The notes below the pieces were generated by a model. The model was not told the origin of the DNA. It searched no databases and saw nothing but the letters and a program-made list of their open reading frames with translations. A stretch of 16,593 nucleotides of DNA from Clostridia bacterium. Lineage in GTDB: Bacteria > Bacillota > Clostridia > Oscillospirales > Acutalibacteraceae. Of this stretch, positions 6,347 to 13,606 are shown piece by piece. The translations under genes were made by a program, and so were the position numbers. The stretch lies in contig CAAEIG010000191.1 of the NCBI GenBank assembly GCA_900755895.1, positions 1-16,593 of the forward strand, written 5' to 3'. How positions within the stretch are numbered: position 1 is the stretch's first letter; each line of letters starts with the position of its first letter.

Positions 6347-6481
6347 ATGCTGAGAACGTATCAGCCCAAGAAGCTCCACAGAAAGAAGGAGCATGGGTTC
6401 CGGAAGAGAATGTCTGACAGGAACGGTCGCAAGGTACTTGCACGCCGCAGGGCAAAAGGCAGAGCGCGTCTTACCTATTGA
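6347..6481 (+). CDS. rpmH: 50S ribosomal protein L34
   Basis: A 44-residue very basic protein beginning MLRTYQPKKLHRKKEHGFRK and ending KGRARLTY. This is the L34 sequence pattern, with the usual GFRKRM and (G)RKVLARRRAKGR segments. L34 is a late-assembling component of the large subunit. The ATG at 6347-6349 follows AAAGGAGGG with about seven bases of spacing. It lies directly under the consensus promoter at 6276-6305 and heads the rpmH-rnpA-yidD-yidC-jag cluster, divergent from dnaA as in most bacteria. Confidence 0.98.
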   Translation: MLRTYQPKKLHRKKEHGFRKRMSDRNGRKVLARRRAKGRARLTY

Positions 6482-6493
6482 TGATGACGCTTC

Positions 6494-6518
6494 AAAGGTC
6501 ACCTTAGCGGTGGCCTTT
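6494..6518 (+). terminator. Hairpin between rpmH and rnpA (possible attenuator)
   Basis: AAAGGTCACC pairs with GGTGGCCTTT (10 bp, one G-T pair) around the loop TTAGC, 13 bp after the rpmH stop. It is followed by CTTGTTAT, a weak T-run, so full termination is doubtful. A partial terminator or RNA processing/stability signal would explain L34 being made in far larger amounts than RNase P protein. Confidence 0.55.
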
Positions 6519-6565
6519 CTTGTTATGCCCGCCTGTTTCGCAGAGAGGGGCGTGAGCTTTGTCTA

Positions 6566-6931
6566 ATGGAAAACTTTGTGCCGCTGTGCCGGAACAATGA
6601 CTTTCGGCGCATCTATGCCCGGGGCAAGAGCTACGTGACCCCGGTGGTGGTGGTGTATGTGATGAAAAACCGCACAAAAGAGCTGCGGCTGGGAATCACC
6701 ACCTCCAAAAAAATCGGCAACGCCGTGCAGCGCAACCGCTCCCGGCGGGTGATTCGAGAGGCTTTTCGGCAGCTGTGCCCTCGGGTGCAGCGGGGATTTG
6801 ACCTGGTGTTGGTTGCCCGGGGCAGAACTCCCTTTGTCAAAAGCACCCAGGTCCTCCGCCAGCTGGAGAAAGAGCTCTCCGCCGCCGGGCTTTTGGTCCC
6901 GGAGGGTTCCGGAGGGGAGGGGGCGCTGTGA
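6566..6931 (+). CDS. rnpA: Ribonuclease P protein component
   Basis: RnpA is the protein cofactor of RNase P, which removes 5' leaders from precursor tRNAs. The 121-residue sequence contains the RNR signature at 56-58 within KKIGNAVQRNRSRRVIREAF, preceded by the substrate-leader-binding Phe/Arg region (NDFRRIYARGKSY). Normal length is about 115-120. The ATG at 6566-6568 has no strong ribosome binding site (a GAGAGGGG lies about 16 bases upstream), which suggests low translation. The stop overlaps the yidD GTG start by four bases (GTGA), indicating coupling. Confidence 0.96.
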   Translation: MENFVPLCRNNDFRRIYARGKSYVTPVVVVYVMKNRTKELRLGITTSKKIGNAVQRNRSRRVIREAFRQLCPRVQRGFDLVLVARGRTPFVKSTQVLRQLEKELSAAGLLVPEGSGGEGAL

Positions 6932-7167
6932 AGGCGGTGCTTTTGTGGCTGATCCGGTTTTACCGGTCCGCCATATCTCCCAGAAAACCAGGTATGTGCA
7001 AGTATATCCCCACCTGCTCCCAGTACGGTCTGGAGGCCATCGAGCGGTTTGGGGCCATCAAAGGGGGAGCGCTGACTGTTTGGCGCATTCTGCGCTGCAA
7101 CCCCTGGAGCCGGGGCGGTTACGACCCGGTGCCTGAAAAAAAGTGCAAGGAAAAAAAGCATGGCTAA
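6928..7167 (+). CDS. yidD: Membrane protein insertion efficiency factor YidD
   Basis: A 79-residue protein with the YidD family core: IRFYRSAISP, CKYIPTCSQYGLEAIERFGAIKG and WRILRCNPWSRGGYDPVP. The three conserved Cys residues are present (in M-C-K-Y, P-T-C-S and R-C-N-P). YidD is a small membrane-associated protein that assists YidC. The start is GTG at 6928-6930, overlapping the rnpA stop and preceded by GGAGGGGAGGGGG. The tail is lysine-rich (KKCKEKKHG). The rnpA-yidD-yidC order is conserved. Confidence 0.95.
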   Translation: MKAVLLWLIRFYRSAISPRKPGMCKYIPTCSQYGLEAIERFGAIKGGALTVWRILRCNPWSRGGYDPVPEKKCKEKKHG

Positions 7168-7188
7168 AAGAGGAGCGTAACATTTCTT

Positions 7189-8268
7189 ATGATGGTAGTT
7201 TTCAATTTCTTTGGCAGCATCCTGGGCTATCTGCTGTGGTTCCTTTATAACATCTTCCACAACTACGGCGTGGCCATCATCTTCTTTACCATTATTATCA
7301 AAGCGGTGCTGTTCCCCTTTTCCGTCAAGTCCCAGCGGAGCATGGCCGGCCAGTCCAAGCTCTCGGAAAAGCAGAAAGAGCTGCAAAAGCGCTATGGCGA
7401 CAACAAGCAGAAGTACAATGAGGAGCTGATGAAGCTCTATGAGAAGGAGGGCGTCAGTCCCAGCTCCGGCTGTTTGACTACTCTGCTGCCCCTTCCCATC
7501 ATGCTGGGCATCTACTACTCGGTGATTATGCCCCTCTCCAACACCCTGCATATCGCCTCTGACCGCATCGAGCTGGCAAAGGATTTCATCGAGCGCATCC
7601 CCGGGATGGTCAGCTCTGCCAGTTCCGGCGGATTCTACGCCGAAATGGATATCATCCGCAATTTCGACGCCTTGAAAGAGCATTTGACCATGTTCACTCA
7701 GGCCGATCTGGACAAGATCGAGTCCTTCACCACGGGCTTCCATTTCTTGGGGCTGGACCTGCTGTCCACTCCCCAGGGGTCCGGCTTCTTCACCTTCCTG
7801 TGGGTGATCCCGCTGCTGTCTTTGGTGACCAGCTTCGGCTATAACTTCTATATGAGCCACACCCAGAAGAATACCATGAATCAGGCCCAGCCCGGCTGCA
7901 TGAAGGCCATGATGTATGTCTTCCCCTTGATCAGCGTTTACTGGGCATGGATCATGCCCACCGCTGTGGGTCTGTACTGGGTCATTTCCTCTGTGACCAG
8001 CTTTGGTCAGAGCTTTTTGACAAACAAGTACTTCAGCGTCAACCACATGATCGCCCGGTCCGAGGCTCAGCGTGCGGTGACCCTGGAATTGGCCGAGGCT
8101 AAGGTGCAGCCCCTGCCCGAGCACGCTCAGCGGGAGATCGCAGAGCGCTTGGCGGCAGCTCCTCAGCAGCAGAAGCAGGAGAAAACCCAAAAGCAAAAGC
8201 AGGGCCAGAAAAAGAAGAAGTCCTCCGGCGGGGGGAACTCCAGCGACTATATGGGCACCAAAAAGTGA
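7189..8268 (+). CDS. yidC: Membrane protein insertase YidC/Oxa1/SpoIIIJ
   Basis: A 359-residue insertase with about five hydrophobic segments. There is a TM hairpin at about 7-23 and 27-45, a cytoplasmic amphipathic loop (KSQRSMAGQSKLSEKQKELQ), then TM segments near LPLPIMLGIYYSVIM, FFTFLWVIPLLSLVTSF, and a C-terminal pair around MMYVFPLISVYWAWIMPTAVG and LYWVISSVTSF. The groove cation (Arg in B. subtilis SpoIIIJ) is probably Lys38 here. No lipobox is seen, unlike Bacillus homologues. The linker after TM3 is long (about residues 120-190), and the tail is Lys/Gln-rich, typical for ribosome contact. ATG at 7189 follows AGAGGAG at about 13 bases; the next ATG (7192) is also possible. Confidence 0.95.
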   Translation: MMVVFNFFGSILGYLLWFLYNIFHNYGVAIIFFTIIIKAVLFPFSVKSQRSMAGQSKLSEKQKELQKRYGDNKQKYNEELMKLYEKEGVSPSSGCLTTLLPLPIMLGIYYSVIMPLSNTLHIASDRIELAKDFIERIPGMVSSASSGGFYAEMDIIRNFDALKEHLTMFTQADLDKIESFTTGFHFLGLDLLSTPQGSGFFTFLWVIPLLSLVTSFGYNFYMSHTQKNTMNQAQPGCMKAMMYVFPLISVYWAWIMPTAVGLYWVISSVTSFGQSFLTNKYFSVNHMIARSEAQRAVTLELAEAKVQPLPEHAQREIAERLAAAPQQQKQEKTQKQKQGQKKKKSSGGGNSSDYMGTKK

Positions 8269-8288
8269 ACCGAAAGGAAGGGTAACTG

Positions 8289-9170
8289 ATGATCAGAGAA
8301 GCCATTGCCAAGGGCGATACCGTGGAACAGGCCTTTGCCAGCGCTTGCCAGGAATTGGGCGTGGATACCACGGAAGCAGAATTTGAAATTTTGGAAATGC
8401 CCCAGAAAAAAACCTTCGGTTTGTTCGGCGGCGCCCCTGCCCGGGTGCGGGCCTATATTGAGGTGCCGGATCCCGAGCCGGAAGCAGCGGCTCCCGTGGC
8501 TGCGGCCCCTGTTGCCGCAAACGGCAAGGGTCCTGCAGAGCAGGCAGCGGACTATTTGAAGAGCGTGCTGGGGGCCATGGGCCTGCAGGACGTGGAAGTG
8601 GAAATTCGTCCCGTGGAGGCCGGCGCTGAGCTGGTGCTCTCCGGGGATGACATTGGATTCATCATCGGCCACAGAGGAGAGACTCTGGACGCATTGCAGT
8701 ACCTGGGCTCTCTGGTGGCAAACCATGTGGACGGCAGTTATTTCCGCATCACTCTGGATGTGGGCAACTACCGTGAGAAGCGCAAGGAAACTCTGGAGGC
8801 CCTGGGCCGGAAGATGGCAGCCCGTGCGGTGAAGACCGGACGCAATGCCTCTCTGGAGCCCATGAACCCCTATGAGCGCAGGATCATCCACACGGCGGTG
8901 CAGACCGTGCCCGGCGCCAAGAGCTGGAGCGAGGGCGTGGATCAGGGCCGTCACGTGGTGGTAGGTCCGGAAGGCGGGGAGCGTCCCCAGCCCCGGCGCT
9001 ATGACCGGCGGGGAAGGAACGATCGTGGCCGCGGCGGCCGTGGGAACTACAACGACAAGAACCGCCGTCCCCGCAACGACCATTCTCGGCCCAATCCCGC
9101 TCCCAGGGCGGAAGGACCCAAGAAGGACGATCCTGACACCCCCATTTACGGGCGGATCGAAAAGAAATAA
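8289..9170 (+). CDS. khpB: RNA-binding protein KhpB/Jag (EloR), Jag_N-KH-R3H
   Basis: KhpB (Jag, EloR) binds RNA with KhpA and influences cell-wall elongation in Gram-positives. Order of parts: Jag_N domain at about 1-57 (EAIAKGDTVEQAF...KKTFGLFGG), an Ala/Pro linker, a KH domain with the loop G-H-R-G in IIGHRGETLDALQ, and an R3H domain containing the R-x3-H motif (RRIIH). After the R3H domain is a roughly 60-residue tail very rich in Arg, Gly, Asn and Pro (RRGRNDRGRGGRGNYND), like an RGG-type disordered RNA-binding segment; this is longer than in most homologues. The ATG follows AAAGGAAGGGTAACTG. It is 20 bp after yidC, the conserved pairing, and is followed by a terminator. Confidence 0.94.
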   Translation: MIREAIAKGDTVEQAFASACQELGVDTTEAEFEILEMPQKKTFGLFGGAPARVRAYIEVPDPEPEAAAPVAAAPVAANGKGPAEQAADYLKSVLGAMGLQDVEVEIRPVEAGAELVLSGDDIGFIIGHRGETLDALQYLGSLVANHVDGSYFRITLDVGNYREKRKETLEALGRKMAARAVKTGRNASLEPMNPYERRIIHTAVQTVPGAKSWSEGVDQGRHVVVGPEGGERPQPRRYDRRGRNDRGRGGRGNYNDKNRRPRNDHSRPNPAPRAEGPKKDDPDTPIYGRIEKK

Positions 9171-9177
9171 GCAAAGT

Positions 9178-9209
9178 ATGGGGCGGCCGTATTGGCGGCC
9201 CCATTTTTT
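9178..9209 (+). terminator. Intrinsic terminator after khpB
   Basis: ATGGGGC (9178-9184) pairs with GCCCCAT (9198-9204). After one G-G mismatch, GCC (9186-9188) pairs with GGC (9194-9196), closing a 5-base loop. TTTTT follows at 9205-9209. It ends the rpmH-khpB transcript 37 bp before mnmE, so mnmE depends on read-through or on a promoter I cannot identify. Confidence 0.75.
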
Positions 9210-9245
9210 CACTGTTATCCCCATTTTAGAAAAGAGGGACCGTTC

Positions 9246-10613
9246 ATGGAAAAGACCATCGCTGCAATCTCCACCGCGCCGGCGCCGGGAGGCATCGGCA
9301 TTGTGCGGATCTCCGGCCGGGATGCCCTGGCTGTGGGGGACCGGGTGTTCCGGGGGATCCGGGGCCGTGAGCTGAGCCAGATGCAGGGCTATACCGCCCA
9401 GCTGGGGGAAGCTCTGGACCAGGACGGACAGAGGCTGGATCAGGTGGTGGCCCTGGTATATCGGGCCCCAAAAAGCTACACTGGCGAGGATGTGGTGGAG
9501 CTCTCCTGCCACGGCGGGCTTTACGTCACCAGAAGGCTGCTCCAAGCCGTGCTGGACGCCGGAGCCTCCCCCGCCGGACCGGGTGAGTTCACCCGCCGGG
9601 CCTTTTTAAACGGCAAGATGGACTTGGCCCAGGCCGAGGCCGTGATGAGCGTGATCTCCGCCAGTGGGGATCAGGCCTTGAAGGCCGCTCAGGCCGGCAG
9701 TACCGGAGCGCTGTCCCGGCGGATACAGGGAATCCGGGAGGAGCTGTACCAGCAGGCCGCCCACCTGGCAGCCTGGGCAGACTTCCCTGAGGAAGATGTT
9801 CCCCAGGTGGAGGAACAGCAGCTGCTGGAAGCCATCCAGAGAGGGGAGAGGGAGCTTTCCGCCCTTCTGGAAAGCTTTGAGCGGGGGCGGGCCTTCCGAG
9901 AAGGGCTTTCCACCGTGATCGCCGGACGGCCCAATGCGGGCAAGTCCACTTTGATGAACCTGCTGTCCGGTACCCAGCGGTCCATCGTCACTCAGTACGC
10001 CGGTACCACCCGGGACGTGGTGGAGGAGACCGTCATGCTGGGAGGCGTGCCCCTGCGGCTGGCGGATACCGCCGGCCTGCGGGATACGGATGATCCCGTG
10101 GAAAGCATCGGCGTGGAGGCCGCCCGGGAGCGGCTGCGCACCGCCCAGTTGGTGCTGGCTGTGTTTGATTCCTCCCAAACCTTGGAGAAGGAGGATTTCT
10201 CCCTGATGGACGCCTTGCAGGGAGTGCCCTCCATCGCCGTGGTCAATAAGACCGATTTGGCTCCCGCAGTGGATCTGGAAGCCATCCGTAAACGGTTTGC
10301 GCATGTGGTGTTCCTGTCCGCCGCAACCGGGGAGGGAATTGAGGGATTGGAAAAAGAACTGTCCGAAATTCTGGACACTGAAGACTTCCATCCTCAGGAG
10401 GGCGTCCTGTTCACCCAGCGTCAGAGAGCGGATGCCCAAAGTGCATTGCATAGCCTGCAGGAAGGGGAAACCGCACTGATGGGTGGGATGACCCTGGATG
10501 CCGTGACAGTCTGTGTGGAAGATGCGTTGATATCATTGGCAGCGTTGACCGGGGAGCATGTCAGTGAAGAGATTGTGGACCGGGTGTTTGAAGAATTCTG
10601 TGTGGGAAAATAA
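9246..10613 (+). CDS. mnmE: tRNA modification GTPase MnmE
   Basis: MnmE with MnmG adds the 5-carboxymethylaminomethyl/aminomethyl group to wobble U34 of certain tRNAs. The protein is 455 residues, normal length. It has an N-terminal tetrahydrofolate-binding region (MEKTIAAISTAPAPGGIGIV), then a helical domain carrying an inserted G domain with G1 G-R-P-N-A-G-K-S-T at 227-235, the G2 threonines in AGTTRDVV, G3 D-T-A-G at 274-277, and G4 N-K-T-D at 334-337. It ends in F-C-V-G-K with the conserved Cys452. The frame is open upstream to a TTG at 9192, but ATG 9246 has the correct N-terminus and GAGGG about seven bases before it. mnmG follows after the repeat-filled gap. Confidence 0.97.
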   Translation: MEKTIAAISTAPAPGGIGIVRISGRDALAVGDRVFRGIRGRELSQMQGYTAQLGEALDQDGQRLDQVVALVYRAPKSYTGEDVVELSCHGGLYVTRRLLQAVLDAGASPAGPGEFTRRAFLNGKMDLAQAEAVMSVISASGDQALKAAQAGSTGALSRRIQGIREELYQQAAHLAAWADFPEEDVPQVEEQQLLEAIQRGERELSALLESFERGRAFREGLSTVIAGRPNAGKSTLMNLLSGTQRSIVTQYAGTTRDVVEETVMLGGVPLRLADTAGLRDTDDPVESIGVEAARERLRTAQLVLAVFDSSQTLEKEDFSLMDALQGVPSIAVVNKTDLAPAVDLEAIRKRFAHVVFLSAATGEGIEGLEKELSEILDTEDFHPQEGVLFTQRQRADAQSALHSLQEGETALMGGMTLDAVTVCVEDALISLAALTGEHVSEEIVDRVFEEFCVGK

Positions 10614-10627
10614 AAACCGCGTAGCGG

Positions 10628-10751
10628 CGAAAAAAGTTTTTCGGGCGCCTTTTTTCAAAAAGGCGCGACCTTGCCCTTAAAAACGGCGAAGCCGAAAGAA
10701 AAAGAAGGTTTGGGCGGCGCGCCAGCGCAAAGCGCTGTAGACGCCCAAACC
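10628..10751 (+). repeat. Structured intergenic repeat, copy A
   Basis: This is a chain of perfect hairpins. The first is GCGCCTTTTT/AAAAAGGCGC (10645-10666). The second is CGGC-GAA-GCCG (10684-10694). Third is a two-level stem GGTTTGGGCG (10707-10716)/CGCCCAAACC (10742-10751) enclosing CAGCGC-AAA-GCGCTG (10723-10737). It matches the reverse complement of copy B along its whole length, in the same order of elements. It looks like a dispersed palindromic or MITE-like repeat; no coding sequence is seen. The first hairpin could incidentally terminate mnmE transcripts. An additional small CCGC-GTA-GCGG hairpin lies just before it (10617-10627). Confidence 0.8.
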
Positions 10752-10844
10752 GGCCCACCTTCCTGTTCTGCCTCAGAGAAGAAAAGCCCCTACCACAATG
10801 ACTTTTTTGCAAAGGTAATAAGAGTTTCATTTTTGGCTTCTTGA

Positions 10845-10971
10845 AGAGGGCCGCTCGCGGGGCTACAGCGCTTCGCGCTGGCGCGCCCCTCTCGCTGTTT
10901 TTTTTGCAAAGCTTCGCTTTGCTTTTTAAGGTCGCAGCTTTTTGAAAAAAGCTGCTGCAAAAACTTTTTCG
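10845..10971 (-). repeat. Structured intergenic repeat, copy B (inverted)
   Basis: The same chain of elements as copy A, on the opposite strand. GCAGCTTTTT/AAAAAGCTGC is at 10934-10955, GCAAAGC-TTC-GCTTTGC at 10906-10922, and CAGCGC-TTC-GCGCTG at 10866-10880 inside GGGGC/GCCCC (10859-10863/10885-10889) and AGAGGG/CCCTCT. The 25-base block at 10863-10887 is identical to the reverse complement of 10716-10740 except for one loop base. Stem sequences differ from copy A in a paired fashion. Between the copies (10752-10844) is a 93-bp AT-richer stretch in which I see no gene or clear promoter. Confidence 0.8.
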
Positions 10972-11000
10972 TTTTATCCTTTTTTTTAAGGAGGGTTACC

Positions 11001-12884
11001 ATGACTTACAATGCCGCTTCCTATGATGTGGCTGTGATCGGTGCTGGTCATGCCGGCATTGAGGCTGCTTTAGCTTCCGCTCGTTTGGGCTGCTCCACTG
11101 TCGTCTTTACCATCAATTTGGATGCTGTGGGCAACTGTCCCTGCAATCCCAGCATTGGCGGCACGGCCAAGGGGCATTTGGTACGGGAGATCGACGCTCT
11201 GGGCGGCGAGATGGGCCGGGCTGCTGATGACTGCACCATTCAGAGCCGGATGCTCAATCTGGGCAAGGGGCCTGCGGTTCACTCCCTGCGGGCGCAGATT
11301 GACCGCAACGCTTACTCACGTCGGATGAAGCACACTCTGGAGACCACTCCCAATCTACTGTTGCGTCAGGCGGAGATTGTCTCCATTGCCAGAGACGGGG
11401 AGGACTGGCTGCTCACCTCCCGGCTGGAGGCGGTATACCGGGTGAAGGCTGTGATCCTAGCCACGGGGACCTTCCTGGGGGGCAAGATCTTTGTGGGGGA
11501 CGTGTCCTATGAGAGCGGTCCGGACGGCATGTTCCCGGCGGTCTTTCTGCCGGATTCCCTTCGGGCGCTGGGGATGTCCCTGCGGCGGTTCAAGACGGGA
11601 ACTCCTGCTCGGGTGCTCAAGTCCTCCATAGATTTCTCCAATCTGGAGGTACAGCACGGGGATGAGCCGGTGGTGCCCTTCTCCTACGACACGGAAGTTC
11701 CGCCGGAGAACAAGGCCGTCTGCCATGTCAGCTGGACCAATGATCAAACCAAGCAGGTGATCCTGGATAACATCCATCGTTCCCCCTTGTACGGCGGCAA
11801 GATCGAGGGCATCGGTCCCCGGTACTGTCCCAGTATTGAGGATAAAGTGGTGCGGTTCCCGGACAAGCCCCGGCACCAGCTGTTTATCGAGCCCTGTGGC
11901 ATGGACACTGAGGAGATGTACCTGCAGGGCATGAGCTCCTCCCTGCCCGAGGACGTGCAAGTGGCTTTCTATCACACCATCCCCGGGTTGGAGCATGTGG
12001 AGATCATGCGCACGGCTTACGCCATTGAATATGACTGCTGTGATCCCCTGCAGCTCTCCGCCACCCTGGAATTCCGGGACTGGCCTGGGCTTTACGGAGC
12101 GGGGCAGTTCAACGGCAGCTCTGGCTATGAGGAGGCAGCGGCCCAGGGCTTTGTGGCTGGGGTGAATGCGGCCTTGAAGGTCCAGGGGAAAGAGCCCTTT
12201 GTGCTGGACCGGGCCAGCTCCTACATTGGCACTCTCATTGACGACCTGATTACCAAAGGCGTCAATGACCCCTACCGGATGATGACCTCCCGGTCGGAAT
12301 ATCGCTTGGTGCTCCGCCAGGACAACGCTGACCAGCGGTTGACGCCTTTGGGCCGTCAGCTGGGGCTGATCTCCGACAGTCGGTGGGAGAAGTTCCAGCA
12401 CAAGCAGGCGCTGATGGCTGCCGAGCTGAAGCGCGTCCAGTCCACCACGCTGGCCCCCTCAGAGCAGCTCAATGAGATCCTTGTTTCACGTGGAACATCT
12501 CCCATCTCCACGGGAGTGAAGCTCTCAGAGCTGCTGAAGCGCCCCCAGATCACCTATGGCGACCTGACCCCTGTGGATCCAGGCCGGCCGGAAGTACCGG
12601 CGGCAGTGCTGGAAAACGTGGAGATCCAGCTGAAGTACGAGGGCTACATCAAGCGCCAGCTGGCGGACATCGAAGAGGCCCGGCGCTTGGAGCGGAAGCG
12701 TCTGCCCCAGGACGTGGAGTACGGGGAGATCAAGGGTCTGCGGCTGGAGGCCATAGAGAAGCTGAATAAAGTCCGGCCGGAGAACATCGGCCAGGCGGGG
12801 CGAATCTCCGGGGTGAGCCCGGCGGATATCTCCGTGCTGCTGATCTGGTTGGCGTCCAAGGGACGGGAAGGAGACACAGTATGA
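11001..12884 (+). CDS. mnmG: tRNA uridine-5-carboxymethylaminomethyl synthesis enzyme MnmG (GidA)
   Basis: MnmG is the FAD-dependent partner of MnmE in wobble-uridine modification. The 627-residue length is typical. The FAD-binding motif G14-x-G16-x-x-G19 is in DVAVIGAGHAGIEAA. The catalytic Cys region C46-P-C48-N-P-S-I-G-G follows, and the sequences REIDALGGEMG and the GAGQFNGSSGYEEAAAQG block are family hallmarks. ATG 11001 has an ideal AAGGAGG site. Its stop overlaps the rsmG start (ATGA). A consensus-matching parS lies inside the gene at 12482-12497. As it is preceded by a 387-bp repeat-filled gap, transcription from mnmE may be reduced. Confidence 0.97.
   Translation: MTYNAASYDVAVIGAGHAGIEAALASARLGCSTVVFTINLDAVGNCPCNPSIGGTAKGHLVREIDALGGEMGRAADDCTIQSRMLNLGKGPAVHSLRAQIDRNAYSRRMKHTLETTPNLLLRQAEIVSIARDGEDWLLTSRLEAVYRVKAVILATGTFLGGKIFVGDVSYESGPDGMFPAVFLPDSLRALGMSLRRFKTGTPARVLKSSIDFSNLEVQHGDEPVVPFSYDTEVPPENKAVCHVSWTNDQTKQVILDNIHRSPLYGGKIEGIGPRYCPSIEDKVVRFPDKPRHQLFIEPCGMDTEEMYLQGMSSSLPEDVQVAFYHTIPGLEHVEIMRTAYAIEYDCCDPLQLSATLEFRDWPGLYGAGQFNGSSGYEEAAAQGFVAGVNAALKVQGKEPFVLDRASSYIGTLIDDLITKGVNDPYRMMTSRSEYRLVLRQDNADQRLTPLGRQLGLISDSRWEKFQHKQALMAAELKRVQSTTLAPSEQLNEILVSRGTSPISTGVKLSELLKRPQITYGDLTPVDPGRPEVPAAVLENVEIQLKYEGYIKRQLADIEEARRLERKRLPQDVEYGEIKGLRLEAIEKLNKVRPENIGQAGRISGVSPADISVLLIWLASKGREGDTV
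12482..12497. promoter_or_regulatory. parS: parS centromere site within mnmG
   Basis: TGTTTCACGTGGAACA matches the chromosomal parS consensus TGTTNCACGTGAAACA: read on the minus strand it is TGTTCCACGTGAAACA, with no mismatch to the degenerate consensus. It overlaps mnmG codons for L-V-S-R-G-T. It lies about 8.7 kb from the candidate oriC and 1.6 kb from the ParB-like gene, exactly where chromosomal parS sites are normally found. I saw no second copy in the window. Confidence 0.88.
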
Positions 12885-13594
12885 CGGACATCAGAGAGAT
12901 GCTGATCCAGGGGGCAAAATCCATGGGCTGGAAGATGACCCCCGCCCAGGCGGAGCAGTTCCAGGCCTACATGGAGCTGCTGTTGGACTGGAATGAAAAG
13001 ATCAACCTCACCTCCATCACAGAGCCGGAGCAGGTGGTGGAGAAGCACTTTTTGGACAGCCTGACCCTGCTGGACTGGAAGAATCTCAAACAGGGGGCAA
13101 AGGTCATTGACGTGGGCACGGGAGCGGGGTTCCCCGGAATCCCCTTGAAGATCATGCGTCCTGATATTGAGCTGACCCTGTTGGACGGCACCCAAAAGCG
13201 TCTGAACTTTCTGGGTGAGGTGTGCCGGGGGCTGAAGCTCCAGGCGCACTTGGTCCATAAGCGGGCGGAGGAGGCAGGCCGGGACAAGATTATGCGAGAG
13301 CGCTTTGACCTGGCTACCGCCCGGGCCGTGGCGGCTCTGCCCACCCTGGCGGAGTACTGCATGCCCCTGGTGAAGATGAAGGGCTTTTTCATCGCCATGA
13401 AAGGTCCCGGCGCCCTGGAGGAATTGAAGGAGGCCGCCAATGCTCTGGACGTCCTGGGCAGCGGCGAACCGGAGGTGCTCTCCCGGACATTGCCCGGAGG
13501 AGAGGAGCGGAACCTGGTGGTCTGCCGGAAACTGCGGTTTACCCCCAGGGACTACCCTCGTCACGGGGGAACCATTGCAAAGCACCCATTGTAA
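12881..13594 (+). CDS. rsmG: 16S rRNA (guanine527-N7)-methyltransferase RsmG (GidB)
   Basis: RsmG methylates N7 of G527 in the 530 loop of 16S rRNA using S-adenosylmethionine; loss gives low-level streptomycin resistance in other bacteria. The 237-residue protein has NLTSI at 42-46, KHFLDSL at 55-61, and SAM motif I D77-VGTGAGFPG-86, followed by LTLLDGTQKRLNFL, and a late ATARAVAALPTLAEY segment. All are family features. The start ATG 12881 overlaps the mnmG stop by four bases, so translation is coupled. The next gene begins 12 bp after its stop. Confidence 0.97.
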   Translation: MTDIREMLIQGAKSMGWKMTPAQAEQFQAYMELLLDWNEKINLTSITEPEQVVEKHFLDSLTLLDWKNLKQGAKVIDVGTGAGFPGIPLKIMRPDIELTLLDGTQKRLNFLGEVCRGLKLQAHLVHKRAEEAGRDKIMRERFDLATARAVAALPTLAEYCMPLVKMKGFFIAMKGPGALEELKEAANALDVLGSGEPEVLSRTLPGGEERNLVVCRKLRFTPRDYPRHGGTIAKHPL

Positions 13595-13606
13595 GGAGGA
13601 ATCACC

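Noticed and set aside
6631..8196. Minus-strand open frame of 521 codons opposite rnpA, yidD and yidC
   Set aside because: It crosses three well-supported genes on the other strand, and its product has no recognisable motif.
8950..8965. Second CACGTG core as a parS candidate within khpB
   Set aside because: The flanks (CCGTCACGTGGTGG) do not match the parS arms beyond the core.
8247..9545. Minus-strand open frame of 432 codons opposite khpB and the start of mnmE
   Set aside because: Antisense to domain-verified KhpB and MnmE sequence; the composition is that of a mirrored GC-rich frame.
10617..10971. CRISPR array or insertion sequence in the mnmE-mnmG gap
   Set aside because: The repeats are inverted and occur only twice, with no regular spacers, and no transposase frame is present.
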